A DNA stretch of 64,000 nucleotides from SOIA01 sp964348015 (GTDB taxonomy: Bacteria; Acidobacteriota; Aminicenantia; Aminicenantales; Aminicenantaceae): NCBI GenBank assembly GCA_964348015.1, contig CAYGBC010000030.1, positions 1-64,000 on the forward strand, written 5' to 3'. Positions 34,061 through 42,897 of the stretch are shown piece by piece. Position 1 is the first letter of the stretch. Each line of letters begins with the position of its first letter. The notes below the pieces were generated by a model, which was not told the DNA's origin, made no database searches, and saw nothing but the letters and a program-made list of their open reading frames with translations. Position numbers and translations under genes: made by a program.

Positions 34061-35295
34061 CAGGATTCCTCTTCTCCCTCTTTCTTTTCTTCCTGTTTGA
34101 TAAGCATGTCATCCTTAAGCTGGCGAAGGGCGCTGTACGGGCCAACGACAATTTCCTGTCCTTCTTCCAATCCGGATATGATTTCGATCATCATCTCACC
34201 CATGATTCCTTTTTCGACCGGAGAGAATTTCACCCGGCTGTTCTCGACGATATAGACACCTTCTTCCTGTTCGTCACTGTTTGTGTTTTCTTCGTCCTTC
34301 TTTTCCCTGAGGACCAGTGCTGAAATCGGGACGGCCAGGACATCTTTTTTTTCAGCTGTGATGATATCCGCCGATGCGGAAAGGCCGGGCTTGAGGCTAT
34401 CTGGAGGATTTTCCAGTGTGATGATGACCTTGAAGTCTTTGGATTCCTCAGAGGCCGTTGTTTTCTGAAGAGCTGAACTCCCGATTTCGGTCACTTTTCC
34501 TTCGATTGTCTGATCAGGCAGCGCATCCACTCTCACATCAGCGCGGTGTCCGATCTCAACTCCGATGACGTCCGTTTCATCGACCTCCACTTCCACTTCC
34601 ATGATAGAAAGGTCTGCGATGGTCATCAATATGGTTCCCGGGTTGTTCATCGTGCCTATCATAGCAATCTCGCCCTCTTCCACACGCAGGCTCGTGATGA
34701 TCCCGTCGATCGGAGAGTTATAGATCGTTTTGCTCAGAGTGTCCAGCGTACTCTCAAGGGAGGCCTGGGCCTGGTCGATCTGGAAGACAATCGCTTGGTG
34801 TTGAGCTTTGGAGATATCGTATTGCGCTTTAGCGGCTTCCAGTTGCTCTTCAGAGATGAGCTTTTCTTCGAACAGCTTTTTTTGTCTTTCGTAGAATCTT
34901 TCATCTTTTTTCAAGGTGGCCTCTGCCCGAATCAGCTCGGCTTTATACGAGGAGATCAGAGCGCGGTCCCGGTCTGCCATGGCCTCATACTGGACAGAAT
35001 CGAGCTTCAGAAGAAAATCATTGGTTTTGACTCGCTGTCCTTCTTCGACCCCGATCTTGATAATCCTTCCCGCCACATGAGCGCTGATGTTCACATTTTT
35101 TTTTGGCTTGATCTCACCCGAGGCCGAGATGATGGACGTCAGATTTTTTTGGGCGACTTTTTCCACGGTCACTTTAATCGATTTTTCTCTTTGAGACTGA
35201 AGGTTGAAGATTACGAGGATCGCGATGAACGCAATGACAGTGAAGATGATGATCGCTTTTTTTCTCTTTTTGAAAAAGTTCTTTTTTTCGCTCAT
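34060..35295 (-). CDS. membrane-fusion (HlyD/MacA-type) periplasmic adaptor
   Basis: 411 residues. An N-terminal membrane anchor (about 11-30, KAIIIFTVIAFIAILVIFNL) leads to a lipoyl/barrel pair (SASGEIKPKKNVNISAHVAGRI and EVEVDETDVIGVEIGHRADV), an alpha-helical hairpin (about 110-200) and a C-terminal barrel with GLEEGQEIVVGPY. It should bridge an inner-membrane pump to an outer-membrane channel. First gene of the three-gene set with the ABC ATPase and Yip1-like protein. No TolC gene is seen nearby. Confidence 0.93.
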   Translation of the reverse strand: MSEKKNFFKKRKKAIIIFTVIAFIAILVIFNLQSQREKSIKVTVEKVAQKNLTSIISASGEIKPKKNVNISAHVAGRIIKIGVEEGQRVKTNDFLLKLDSVQYEAMADRDRALISSYKAELIRAEATLKKDERFYERQKKLFEEKLISEEQLEAAKAQYDISKAQHQAIVFQIDQAQASLESTLDTLSKTIYNSPIDGIITSLRVEEGEIAMIGTMNNPGTILMTIADLSIMEVEVEVDETDVIGVEIGHRADVRVDALPDQTIEGKVTEIGSSALQKTTASEESKDFKVIITLENPPDSLKPGLSASADIITAEKKDVLAVPISALVLREKKDEENTNSDEQEEGVYIVENSRVKFSPVEKGIMGEMMIEIISGLEEGQEIVVGPYSALRQLKDDMLIKQEEKKEGEEES

Positions 35296-35449
35296 TTTGT
35301 GTGCCTTGATGGGATTGTTATCTTATTATATTACGGGAAAAAAGGCAAAAAGTTCAGACTGATGCGGGGCCTTTCCAGAGAGGTATTCGGGATTGGCTTC
35401 GCTCCAGTTAAATGTTGAGACCTCACGCCTTTTCCTGTAAAATACACCA

Positions 35450-36838
35450 ATGTTGATGAGAGAGAAAAAGAGACGGATTTTCCGAGCGCAAACGAAGAAC
35501 AGGAGAACACCCCTACTCGGCCGGATCATCTTGATCCTTTTATTCCTCTCCTGTTTTTCTCTTTCTGAATCTTCTTCTGCGGGGAGACTCGGTTGGAGCC
35601 TGCAGGAGGAGAGAGAAACGGTGGAATTTGATTTCATCCCTGCGAGTGATGAGAGGTCCTATGCCCGAAGAATTGAGTCCGCGATCGAGGGAGAGACAGG
35701 CATCCTCAAAGATGAATCTCTGGATGATTACCTGAAAATAATAGGACTACGGATCATCGAGCGGAATAATTTGCGAGAGCTCATCGGGGATTGGGACTGG
35801 TCTTTCAAGATTATCGATTCCTCCGATGTGAATGCGTTTGCCTGTTTAGGAGGGCAGGTCTATCTGAGTCGAGGCCTGATAGAAACCGTGGAATCGGAAT
35901 CTGAGCTGGCTGCGATCCTGTCTTTTGAGTTCGGGCATATCATAGCCCGGCATGTCCATAAACACATTTATGAGAGATTGGCCCGGCAAATCGGCTTCTC
36001 TTCCGAAGAAGAACTCACCGGAGATCAAGGATGGGAGACGTTATCGGGACTTTTTGTGTCCGAGGGAGGCGCCTATGCGTTTTTTTCAAACCTCAGGTAC
36101 ACTTCTCTCCAGGTGGAGGAGGCGGATGAGCTGGCTTTGCTTAACAATTACAACGCAGAATTCAATCCGCAGGCCTTCTTGACCCTTCTCAATCGTTTGG
36201 AAAGAAGAGAAAGGCCTTTACCCCGGTGGCTGAGTCGAAATCCTTGGAACCAGAGAAGAAGCCGGAAGATTTCTTCCAGCATAAGATTGCTTCCTACGTT
36301 GACTTCTCCTTTGACGCATACGAGGTTTAGAGAATTCAAGACTCGTCTGGAATCCCTGATGCAGCCATCCTCCCGTGGCGTGACAAGGCAGCCTGTAGCA
36401 GACCAGGAACTCCTGCTGGATGTGACTGTTATGGGCGACCAGGACTGGACGGACACAGGCATCGAGGTCCATGAAGGCCAGGAAATCTCCTTCAGCGCCT
36501 TTGGGACCGTTTATCTCCAGGAAGGAAACATTAAAGCGTATTGTGGACCCGATGGGTATGACCTCAAAACCAGACAACAGCCTTTTACAGATAGGAATAT
36601 CGGGGCTTTAATCGGAAAGGTGTCTATCCTCCTCTCTCTCGAATTCGATGAGGGTTCGGGCCGAGAGATCCGCCATGAGATCAAGGAAAAGTTCTTCATC
36701 GGGTCAGATAATGAAGTCCGAATGCCCATCAGCGGGAAGCTGTTTTTGGGGATCAACGAAGATCTCGTGGGAGATAATACGGGCGCCTTCAGCGTCAATA
36801 TAGTCTATTTTCCGATCAGGTTTTTTCCTTTCCCGTAG
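35450..36838 (+). CDS. M48-like protein with degenerate zinc motif and C-terminal lectin-like domain
   Basis: 462 residues. An export helix (about 25-37) precedes an M48/BepA-like domain (about 60-290): NAFACLGGQVYLSRGLIETV, then ILSFEFGHIIARHVHKHIYE, and VEEADELALLNNYNAEF supplying the family's distal Glu. The HExxH position reads F159-E-F-G-H163, so the first zinc His is Phe. The C-terminal 140 residues (DVTVMGDQDWTDTGIEVHEG and GALIGKV) resemble the PA-IL-like galactose-binding domain. It may be a non-catalytic chaperone-like relative of BepA, or a protease with altered metal use. The 3' end overlaps accC by 23 bases. Confidence 0.83.
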   Translation: MLMREKKRRIFRAQTKNRRTPLLGRIILILLFLSCFSLSESSSAGRLGWSLQEERETVEFDFIPASDERSYARRIESAIEGETGILKDESLDDYLKIIGLRIIERNNLRELIGDWDWSFKIIDSSDVNAFACLGGQVYLSRGLIETVESESELAAILSFEFGHIIARHVHKHIYERLARQIGFSSEEELTGDQGWETLSGLFVSEGGAYAFFSNLRYTSLQVEEADELALLNNYNAEFNPQAFLTLLNRLERRERPLPRWLSRNPWNQRRSRKISSSIRLLPTLTSPLTHTRFREFKTRLESLMQPSSRGVTRQPVADQELLLDVTVMGDQDWTDTGIEVHEGQEISFSAFGTVYLQEGNIKAYCGPDGYDLKTRQQPFTDRNIGALIGKVSILLSLEFDEGSGREIRHEIKEKFFIGSDNEVRMPISGKLFLGINEDLVGDNTGAFSVNIVYFPIRFFPFP

Positions 36839-38177
36839 TTTTTTTCTTGAGGAATTTTTCCATAAACTGGATGTTGTAATTCCCTTTAATGAAATCTGAG
36901 TTGGAAAGAATGTTCAAATGGAGAGGGATGTTTGTTTTTATGCCAACGATGATCGTGCCTTCCAGTGCAGTGAGCATTTTCTGGATGGCTTCCCTTCGCG
37001 AGGGGGCCTTGACCGCAATTTTCGCCAGGAGAGAGTCGTAATCAGGAGGGATCTGCCAGCTACTGTAGGCGGCAGTATCGACACGGACTCCCGCTCCTCC
37101 AGGGAGAACCAGAAAATCTATTTTTCCGGGCGACGGAACAAAAGTCTCGGGGTCTTCGGCATTGATCCGGCATTCGATGCTGTGGCCGCTCATTTTTAAA
37201 ATGTGGGGGAATGAGATTTTTTCTCCTGCTGCGACTTTAATCTGCTCTTTGATCAGGTCAATATCGTACACCATTTCTGTGATCGGGTGTTCGACCTGGA
37301 CACGAGTGTTCGCTTCCATAAAATAGAACTTTTTCTTCTCGTCCACAAGGAATTCGAACGTTCCCAGACTCTGGTAGCCTATGAAATGGGCGGCGTCATG
37401 GACTGCCTTTATCAATCTTCTCCGGAACTTTTCGTCGATGAAAGGAGAAGGCGTTTCTTCGATGATTTTCTGGTATTTTCTCTGAATCGAGCATTCCCTC
37501 TCGCCAAAAGCCAAGACATTTCCCTTGCTGTCCCCGATGACCTGCACCTCGATGTGGCGGGCTCCGGGGATGAATTTTTCTATGTACAGGGAAGAATCGC
37601 CGAAAGCGGCACTGGCTTCGTTTTGGGCGATTGCGAATTGCTCTTCCAGCTTAATGGCCGATCGGACTATTCTCATGCCCTTGCCTCCTCCCCCGGCTGC
37701 AGGCTTGAGAATGATGGGGTATCCGATTTTTTGAGTGGTGCTTTTGGCTTGAGTGATGTCCTCGATAATATTTTCGCTCCCAGGGATTACAGGGAGTTTG
37801 GCTTTTTTCATCTCTTGGCGGGCCCTGTTTTTATCTCCCAAAAGCCTGATGAGCGAGGCTGAAGGGCCGATAAAAGTTATTCCGTGCGTTTCACATATCT
37901 CAGGGAACCGCGGGCTTTCTGCAAGGAAGCCATAGCCCGGATGGATCGCATCTGCTTTTGTGATTTCAGCAGCGCTCAAAAGGTTGGGGATGTTGAGATA
38001 GCTTTCCGAGGATTTGCCCGGCCCTATGCAGATCTTTTCGTCAGCAGACATGGCATGGAGACTGTTTTTATCCGGTTCAGAATAGACCGCAACGGTTTTA
38101 ATGCCCAATTCTCGGGCGGCGCGGATGATCCGAAGGGAAATTTCACCCCGGTTTGCGATCAGGATTTTTGAAAACAT
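36816..38177 (-). CDS. accC: acetyl-CoA carboxylase biotin carboxylase subunit
   Basis: 453 residues, standard length. ILIANRGEISLRIIRAAREL, YGFLAESPRFPEICE, ATP-grasp GGGGKGMRIVRS, FGERECSIQRKYQKIIEETP, FMEANTRVQVEHPITEMVYD and HSIECRINAEDP mark an intact enzyme. It carboxylates biotin on AccB to start fatty-acid synthesis. It is 6 bases after accB, the conserved accB-accC order; accA and accD are elsewhere. AccC can also serve propionyl- or pyruvate carboxylases, but the adjacent AccB supports acetyl-CoA carboxylase. Confidence 0.95.
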   Translation of the reverse strand: MFSKILIANRGEISLRIIRAARELGIKTVAVYSEPDKNSLHAMSADEKICIGPGKSSESYLNIPNLLSAAEITKADAIHPGYGFLAESPRFPEICETHGITFIGPSASLIRLLGDKNRARQEMKKAKLPVIPGSENIIEDITQAKSTTQKIGYPIILKPAAGGGGKGMRIVRSAIKLEEQFAIAQNEASAAFGDSSLYIEKFIPGARHIEVQVIGDSKGNVLAFGERECSIQRKYQKIIEETPSPFIDEKFRRRLIKAVHDAAHFIGYQSLGTFEFLVDEKKKFYFMEANTRVQVEHPITEMVYDIDLIKEQIKVAAGEKISFPHILKMSGHSIECRINAEDPETFVPSPGKIDFLVLPGGAGVRVDTAAYSSWQIPPDYDSLLAKIAVKAPSRREAIQKMLTALEGTIIVGIKTNIPLHLNILSNSDFIKGNYNIQFMEKFLKKKTTGKEKT

Positions 38178-38183
38178 CAGTGC

Positions 38184-38657
38184 TCAGGAGATTGGTTTGA
38201 TAGCAAAGAGTTTCTGTCCGTACTCGACCGGCTTGCCGTTTTCAGCATAAATTTCTTCAAGAACTCCTTCAATTTCTGATTCGATTTCGTTCATCAGTTT
38301 CATGGCTTCGATTATACAGAGGGTTTGGTTTTTCTCCACCGGGTCCCCGACTTCGATGAAGGGAGAAGAGGAAGGATCTGGAGCTCGGTAGAAAGTTCCG
38401 ACCATTGGAGAGGTGATGAATATGAGGTTATTCTTTCCTTTTTCGGGTACGGCCTCTTGAGACTCAGCACTTTCATTCTCTTCAGGTTCTTCAGACTCTT
38501 GAGGGAAAGGAGCGGATTCTGGAGGAGGCAGGGGACTCGGATTTCGGCTGATTTTAACTTTCAGTCCTTCTATTTCGAGCTCGAAATGGGAAAGTTTTTT
38601 CTCTTCCATGAACTGCACGAGCTTTTTGATCTCTTTGTAGTCTATTTTCGCACTCAT
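38184..38657 (-). CDS. accB: biotin carboxyl carrier protein of acetyl-CoA carboxylase
   Basis: 157 residues from the ATG at 38657, which has AGGAG seven bases upstream; a GTG 18 bases earlier overlaps that site. An N-terminal helix (YKEIKKLVQFMEEKKLSHFE) and a Pro/Glu-rich linker precede the biotinyl domain with the lysine in CIIEAMKLMNEIESE. It shuttles carboxybiotin between AccC and AccAD. It is the first gene of the accB-accC pair. Confidence 0.95.
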   Translation of the reverse strand: MSAKIDYKEIKKLVQFMEEKKLSHFELEIEGLKVKISRNPSPLPPPESAPFPQESEEPEENESAESQEAVPEKGKNNLIFITSPMVGTFYRAPDPSSSPFIEVGDPVEKNQTLCIIEAMKLMNEIESEIEGVLEEIYAENGKPVEYGQKLFAIKPIS

Positions 38658-38837
38658 TCTTGCTCTCCTCTGCACGCAGAAATGAAAGCATGTTTCTCAA
38701 AAATATAAAAAAATTAGTACTACCTTAATCACTATCCGAAAAAATGTCAAGGTGTGGATGAATAGGGCTGGATTGACTTTGGCAGGGAAGTTCGCTTAAC
38801 ATATTAAATATCAGTCAATTACTAAGGAAGAACAATA

Positions 38838-40169
38838 ATGTTTGACCAGTTATCCGGCCGACTTCAAAATGTGATGAAGTTTCTCCGCGGCGAGGGGAAG
38901 ATCACAGAGAAAAACATGGCTGAAGCTCTGAAGATGATTCGCATGACCTTTCTTGAAGCGGATGTGAATTACCGCGTTGTGAAAGAGTTTGAAGAAAAAA
39001 TCAGAGTGAAAGCTCTGGACCAGAAAGTTCTGATGAGCCTCACCCCTGCCCAGCAAGTCATCAAGATCGTGAGGGATGAGCTGACTCGCATTTTGGGGCA
39101 GGAGGCCCAAAAATTGGATTTTTCGGGCTCTCCCCCCTCGATATTCATGCTGGTGGGACTTCAGGGTTCTGGAAAAACGACGACCTGTGGGAAGCTGGCC
39201 AAATGGGTGTTGAATTTCCAAAAGAATCCTCTTCTTGTTTCGTTTGATCTCAAACGGCCTGCAGCTCAGGATCAGCTGAAGATGATCGCCGAAATGCTCA
39301 AGCTTCCGTTCTATGAGATGACGAAAGACCGGATGTCCTCTCCGTCCGATGCCCTGAAAGAGCTCCTCAAACACACAGGGAATAGAGGTTATGACCCCCT
39401 CATCGTGGATACTGCAGGAAGGCTTCATATCGATGAAGAGCTGATGCAAGAACTCCGGATGGTGAAGGATATCCTGAATCCCGTAGAGCTGATTTACGTG
39501 GGAGATTCCATGACCGGACAGGACGCCGTGAAGAGTGCCCAGCTCTTTGAGGAAAAGATAGGCTTGACTTCCATCATATTGACGAAGCTGGATGGGGATG
39601 CTCGAGGAGGAGCTGCTTTATCCATCGTATCTGTGACCGGGAAACCGATCAAATTTATCGGTGTCGGTGAAAAATTCGATAAACTTGAAGTCTTTCATCC
39701 TGACCGGATGGCCTCGCGAGTTCTCGGGATGGGGGACATTTTGAGCTTGGTTGAGAAGGCCGAGGAAAAAGCGGATTTGGAAGAGGCGGAAGCCATTGCA
39801 CGCAAATTGAAGAAAAACGAATTGACTTTCGAGGATTTTAAAAAGCAGCTCGTGCAGATGAAGAAAATGGGTTCTCTTTCTCAGTTCTTGAGTCATTTGC
39901 CTCAGGGCGGACCTTTCAAGGGCTTGTCGAAACTCAGCATAGATGATAAAAAGATCCTTCATTTTGAGGCCATCATCAACTCTATGACGGGGGAGGAAAG
40001 GATCAATCCAAAAATTATAAACGGAAGCCGCCGCTCGAGAATCGCCAAGGGCAGTGGAAGGCCCGTTTCCGAAGTGAACCAGCTGTTGAAGCAGTTTGCA
40101 GAAATGAAAAAGATGATGAAAAAGTCTCAATTTCAAAAACTTATCTCTTCTCTTCCGTCATCTCATTAG
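38838..40169 (+). CDS. ffh: signal recognition particle GTPase Ffh
   Basis: 443 residues. The N domain (1-85), then G domain with GLQGSGKTTTCGKLAKWV (P-loop), DTAGRLHIDEELMQEL, TKLDGDARGGAALSI and FIGVGEKFDKLEVFHPDR, then the Met-rich M domain (about 300-440, with GSRRSRIAKGSGRPVSEVNQ). It binds signal sequences and 4.5S RNA and delivers ribosomes to FtsY. AAGGAAG lies before the ATG. It heads the ribosome-related gene series that continues at 40731. Confidence 0.97.
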   Translation: MFDQLSGRLQNVMKFLRGEGKITEKNMAEALKMIRMTFLEADVNYRVVKEFEEKIRVKALDQKVLMSLTPAQQVIKIVRDELTRILGQEAQKLDFSGSPPSIFMLVGLQGSGKTTTCGKLAKWVLNFQKNPLLVSFDLKRPAAQDQLKMIAEMLKLPFYEMTKDRMSSPSDALKELLKHTGNRGYDPLIVDTAGRLHIDEELMQELRMVKDILNPVELIYVGDSMTGQDAVKSAQLFEEKIGLTSIILTKLDGDARGGAALSIVSVTGKPIKFIGVGEKFDKLEVFHPDRMASRVLGMGDILSLVEKAEEKADLEEAEAIARKLKKNELTFEDFKKQLVQMKKMGSLSQFLSHLPQGGPFKGLSKLSIDDKKILHFEAIINSMTGEERINPKIINGSRRSRIAKGSGRPVSEVNQLLKQFAEMKKMMKKSQFQKLISSLPSSH

Positions 40170-40523
40170 GATTCACCTCAATACGCCTGGTTGACATCAA
40201 TCACAAAGATGCGGGATAAAGCGCGAAGACGTTTCTCCGAACTCTGAACGGGCCCGGGTTCTCTGGGTTCATTCCAGAGAAGCGTGATCGATGAAAGGGA
40301 GTTGATCTTTCTCGCAGGGGAAACAATCTTTTTTCAGAATCCTCCGCTGTCGAACTTTTCCAAGCCAGCCGGAATGCCTACATCTCGTTAAATTAGCCTG
40401 GATCATTTATAAAATCTGCCGACACAATATTCAAAACATCAGTAATGGAAAATAATTATACTTATGTCGGCATCTTTTCCCCTCCGGGCGAGCAAATCTG
40501 ACGACCTTTTCTCTAGATCAATT

Positions 40524-40552
40524 GTCATCGCGAGCGAAGCGTGGCGATCTCA
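40524..40552 (+). repeat. GTCATCGCGAGC-type dispersed repeat
   Basis: GTCATCGCGAGCGAAGCGTG followed by GCGATCTC. It forms an inverted pair with 40599-40630, about 45 bases apart, and matches 13618-13643 in its first 12 bases. Confidence 0.75.
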
Positions 40553-40598
40553 TGCAGTGAATTGAAGTCATAAGGGAAAAAATGACATCTGTTTTTAG

Positions 40599-40630
40599 GG
40601 GATTGCCGCTGTCGTTTCTCTCCTCGCAAC
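40599..40630 (-). repeat. inverted partner of the GTCATCGCGAGC-type repeat
   Basis: Read on the minus strand it is TTGCGAGGAGAGAAACGACA followed by GCGGCAATCCCC, the longer form of the same repeat family. With 40524-40552 it makes a palindromic unit typical of REP-like elements. Confidence 0.7.
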
Positions 40631-40730
40631 GGAGTCTCCGGCAACCTCGACTCGTAAATAACCCAGGTTATTGACTTTAGATGAAAATTCAGATATTATC
40701 ACAATTCATCTTAAAGAAAGTGGTTTAACT

Positions 40731-41000
40731 ATGATTTCAATACGACTTATGAGACTCGGCACGAAAAAAAAGCCTTTTTACCGGATCATTGCGATTGATT
40801 CAAGAAAACCGAGGGAAAGCAAAGCGAAAGATATTCTTGGTTACTATGACCCCTTGAAGGAACCCCCTGAGATTAAAGTGGATTTGGAGAGAGCCAATTA
40901 TTGGCTGGACAGAGGAGCTCAAGCTTCAAAGACAGTACAATCTCTTTTAAATAAAGTTTCCAAGCGCGAGAAACTTTCCAATCAACAGTCAAAAACTTAA
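40731..41000 (+). CDS. rpsP: 30S ribosomal protein S16
   Basis: 89 residues from the ATG at 40731; an in-frame start 60 bases upstream would add a non-family leader. ISIRLMRLGTKKKPFYRIIA, DSRKPRESKAKDILGYYDP and ANYWLDRGAQASKTVQSLL are the whole family signature. It is a 16S-binding assembly protein. First of rpsP-khpA-rimM-trmD-rplS, the highly conserved order. Confidence 0.97.
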   Translation: MISIRLMRLGTKKKPFYRIIAIDSRKPRESKAKDILGYYDPLKEPPEIKVDLERANYWLDRGAQASKTVQSLLNKVSKREKLSNQQSKT

Positions 41001-41010
41001 GGAGGTTACA

Positions 41011-41247
41011 GTGAAAGAACTCGTTGAAATGATTGCCAAATCCTTAGTTGACAATCCGGAAAAAGTCCAAGTTTCCCAGTTGGAAGGGGAACAGACCACA
41101 ATCCTGGAATTGAAGGTCGCTCCGGAAGATTTAGGCAAGGTTATCGGCAAACAGGGAAGAACAGCACGGGCCATCAGGATTATTCTTGGCGCAGCAGGAA
41201 TGAAACTCAAAAGGAGATTCAATCTCGAGATCATTGAAAAAGGTTAG
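41011..41247 (+). CDS. khpA: KH-domain RNA-binding protein KhpA
   Basis: 78 residues from a GTG with AAGGAGG six bases upstream. A single KH domain: LVDNPEKVQVSQLEGEQTTI, then APEDLGKVIGKQGRTARAIR with the GxxG-type RNA-binding loop. KhpA pairs with KhpB/Jag in other bacteria and binds mRNAs. Its position between rpsP and rimM is the standard one. Confidence 0.95.
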   Translation: MKELVEMIAKSLVDNPEKVQVSQLEGEQTTILELKVAPEDLGKVIGKQGRTARAIRIILGAAGMKLKRRFNLEIIEKG

Positions 41248-41248
41248 T

Positions 41249-41756
41249 TTGGTTACCATAGGCAAGCTTATCAGGAGCCAAGGCAAGAGGGGCGAATTGA
41301 GGCTAAGGCCTTATTTCGAACACTCAAAAGATCTTTTTTTTTTCAAGATTATTCCTTCAGAAAAAGGATAAGCTCGAAGAATATCGGGTTGAATCCCTGC
41401 GTCCCTTTAGAGAACACTACATCATCAAACTGGAAGGAATAGACTCTCTCTCTCAAGCGCGCGAGCTCGTCGGTCTGGAATTTTTGCTCCCTGAAGAAGA
41501 GCTCCTGAGTTTAGAAGAGAATAATTATTATTCTTTCCAGATCATCGGTTGCTCTGTCGTCACTCAAGATGGAGAAGAAATCGGGAGTGTATCCGATGTG
41601 GTGTGGATCGAAGACAACAACCTTTTAGTCGTAAGGAAAGAGGAGAATGAAATTCTCATTCCGTTCACTCGCTCAGTTTGTGTAGAAATTGACTTGAATC
41701 GGAAAAGGATCCGCATCGATCCCCCCGAGGGTCTTTTAGAGTTGAATGAGATTTGA
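41249..41756 (+). pseudogene. rimM: ribosome maturation factor RimM, frameshifted at a T10 run
   Basis: From the TTG at 41249 the frame reads VTIGKLIRSQGKRGELRLRP and then DLFFF, but stops at 41371. After dropping one T from the ten-T run at 41334-41343 it continues as LFLQKKDKLEEYRVESLRPF and on to NYYSFQIIGCSVV, EIGSVSDVVWI, and the end at 41756, a full RimM (PRC-barrel at the C-terminus). The surroundings are intact and RimM is important for 30S maturation, so a sequencing error or slippage at the homopolymer is likelier than true loss. The 3' end overlaps trmD by 11 bases. Confidence 0.88.
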
Positions 41757-42498
41757 TATAATCACCATACTCCCCGAGATTTTCAAGAGTGTTTTTTCAG
41801 GAGGAGTTGTAAAGAAAGCTCTGGAGAAGGGTACGCTTGAAGTTCATGTTCACGACCTGAGAGAGTATTCCAGAGACAAACACAAGCAAGTCGATGACCG
41901 CCCCTTCGGCGGGGGACAGGGAATGGTCTTGAAGCCTGAACCCATATTCGCTGCTGTGGAGGAGATAAGGCAGGGTGAAGACACGCCTGTGTATCTCCTT
42001 TCTCCGCAAGGGAAAAGGCTTGATTTTCGGTATGCGGAAGAACTGGCTCAACATGACCAGATCATTCTCATATGCGGTCGGTATGAAGGAGTTGACGAGA
42101 GAGTGATACGTCATCTGATAACGGACGAAATTTCCATCGGTGATTACATTCTCACCGGTGGGGAGCCCGCAGCGTTAGTTGTGATAGACGCCGTATCGAG
42201 GTTCGTTCCCCAAGTTGTGGGGAAAGAGGATTCAGTCAAAAACGAGACTTTTTTCAACGGCTTATTGGAATTTCCTCAGTACACGCGACCCCGCGACTTT
42301 AGAGGAATGAAAGTCCCTGGAATCCTTTTTTCTGGGGACCACAGCCGTATAGAATCTTGGCGCCAGAGAAAATCTCTGGAAAAGACATGGCTCCTGAGGC
42401 CAGATCTTCTTGAGGGTCGCGCATTGTCTCAGGAAGAGAAAAAGATATTGAATGATATCAAAACAGAAAAGGAAGGAAAGAGAGATGAACCTGATTGA
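41746..42498 (+). CDS. trmD: tRNA (guanine37-N1)-methyltransferase
   Basis: 250 residues. MRFDIITILPEIFKSVFSGG, DRPFGGGQGMVLKPEPIF, ILICGRYEGVDERVIRHLI and SIGDYILTGGEPAALVVIDA are the SPOUT-fold trefoil knot motifs with the SAM pocket, followed by RPRDFRGMKVPGIL. It methylates G37 to prevent +1 frameshifting. It overlaps rimM (11 bases) and rplS (14 bases). Confidence 0.97.
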   Translation: MRFDIITILPEIFKSVFSGGVVKKALEKGTLEVHVHDLREYSRDKHKQVDDRPFGGGQGMVLKPEPIFAAVEEIRQGEDTPVYLLSPQGKRLDFRYAEELAQHDQIILICGRYEGVDERVIRHLITDEISIGDYILTGGEPAALVVIDAVSRFVPQVVGKEDSVKNETFFNGLLEFPQYTRPRDFRGMKVPGILFSGDHSRIESWRQRKSLEKTWLLRPDLLEGRALSQEEKKILNDIKTEKEGKRDEPD

Positions 42499-42826
42499 CG
42501 TGGTGGAAGAAAAACATTCATCAAAAAATAAAGAATCCTTCAAGGTGGGAGATACGGTCAAGGTCCACGTGATCATTAGAGAAGGAAATAAAGAAAGAGT
42601 GCAGGTTTTTCAAGGGGACGTGATCGCCAAGAGAGGGGCTGGGCTTGGCGCGACATTCACAGTCCGAAAGACTTCTTTCGGGATCGGAGTCGAGAGGGTA
42701 TTCCCTGTTCATTCCAAAATGATCAAGAAGGTTGATGTCGTAAGGCATGGAAAAGTCAGAAGAGCCAAACTCTATTATCTTCGTGAACTCAAGGGGAAGG
42801 CCGCTCGACTGAAAGAAAAACGGTAG
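42485..42826 (+). CDS. rplS: 50S ribosomal protein L19
   Basis: 113 residues from the ATG at 42485, with GGAAAGAG before it; starts further upstream in the same frame lie within trmD and add a non-family leader. FKVGDTVKVHVIIREGNKER, VQVFQGDVIAKRGAG and KKVDVVRHGKVRRAKLYYLR are diagnostic. It sits at the 30S-50S interface. It ends the rpsP operon; a terminator-like hairpin follows. Confidence 0.97.
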   Translation: MNLIDVVEEKHSSKNKESFKVGDTVKVHVIIREGNKERVQVFQGDVIAKRGAGLGATFTVRKTSFGIGVERVFPVHSKMIKKVDVVRHGKVRRAKLYYLRELKGKAARLKEKR

Positions 42827-42867
42827 GTACATTTTAAATTCATTCTGATTCGGGCTTAACAGAGAGA

Positions 42868-42897
42868 GCGTTTGAAATTCGTTTCATTCGCTTTTTT
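42868..42897 (+). terminator. probable terminator after rplS
   Basis: GCG...TGAAA-TTCG-TTTCA...CGC forms an interrupted stem with a TTCG loop, followed directly by six T residues. The stem is short, so termination may be partial. Confidence 0.55.

Larger units (their letters stand above)
40170..40730 (+). other. 561-base gene-free stretch with repeats
   Basis: No coding frame fits. It holds a hairpin TTCTCTGG...CCAGAGAA near 40258-40281 preceded by GAACGGGCCCGGG, faintly like the core of the structured elements at 10812 and 63454; an 8-base inverted repeat TGCCGACA/TGTCGGCA (40417-40424, 40465-40472); and two inverted GTCATCGCGAG-type units (40524-40552 and 40599-40630). A leader for rpsP occupies the last 80 bases. 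Confidence 0.6.
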
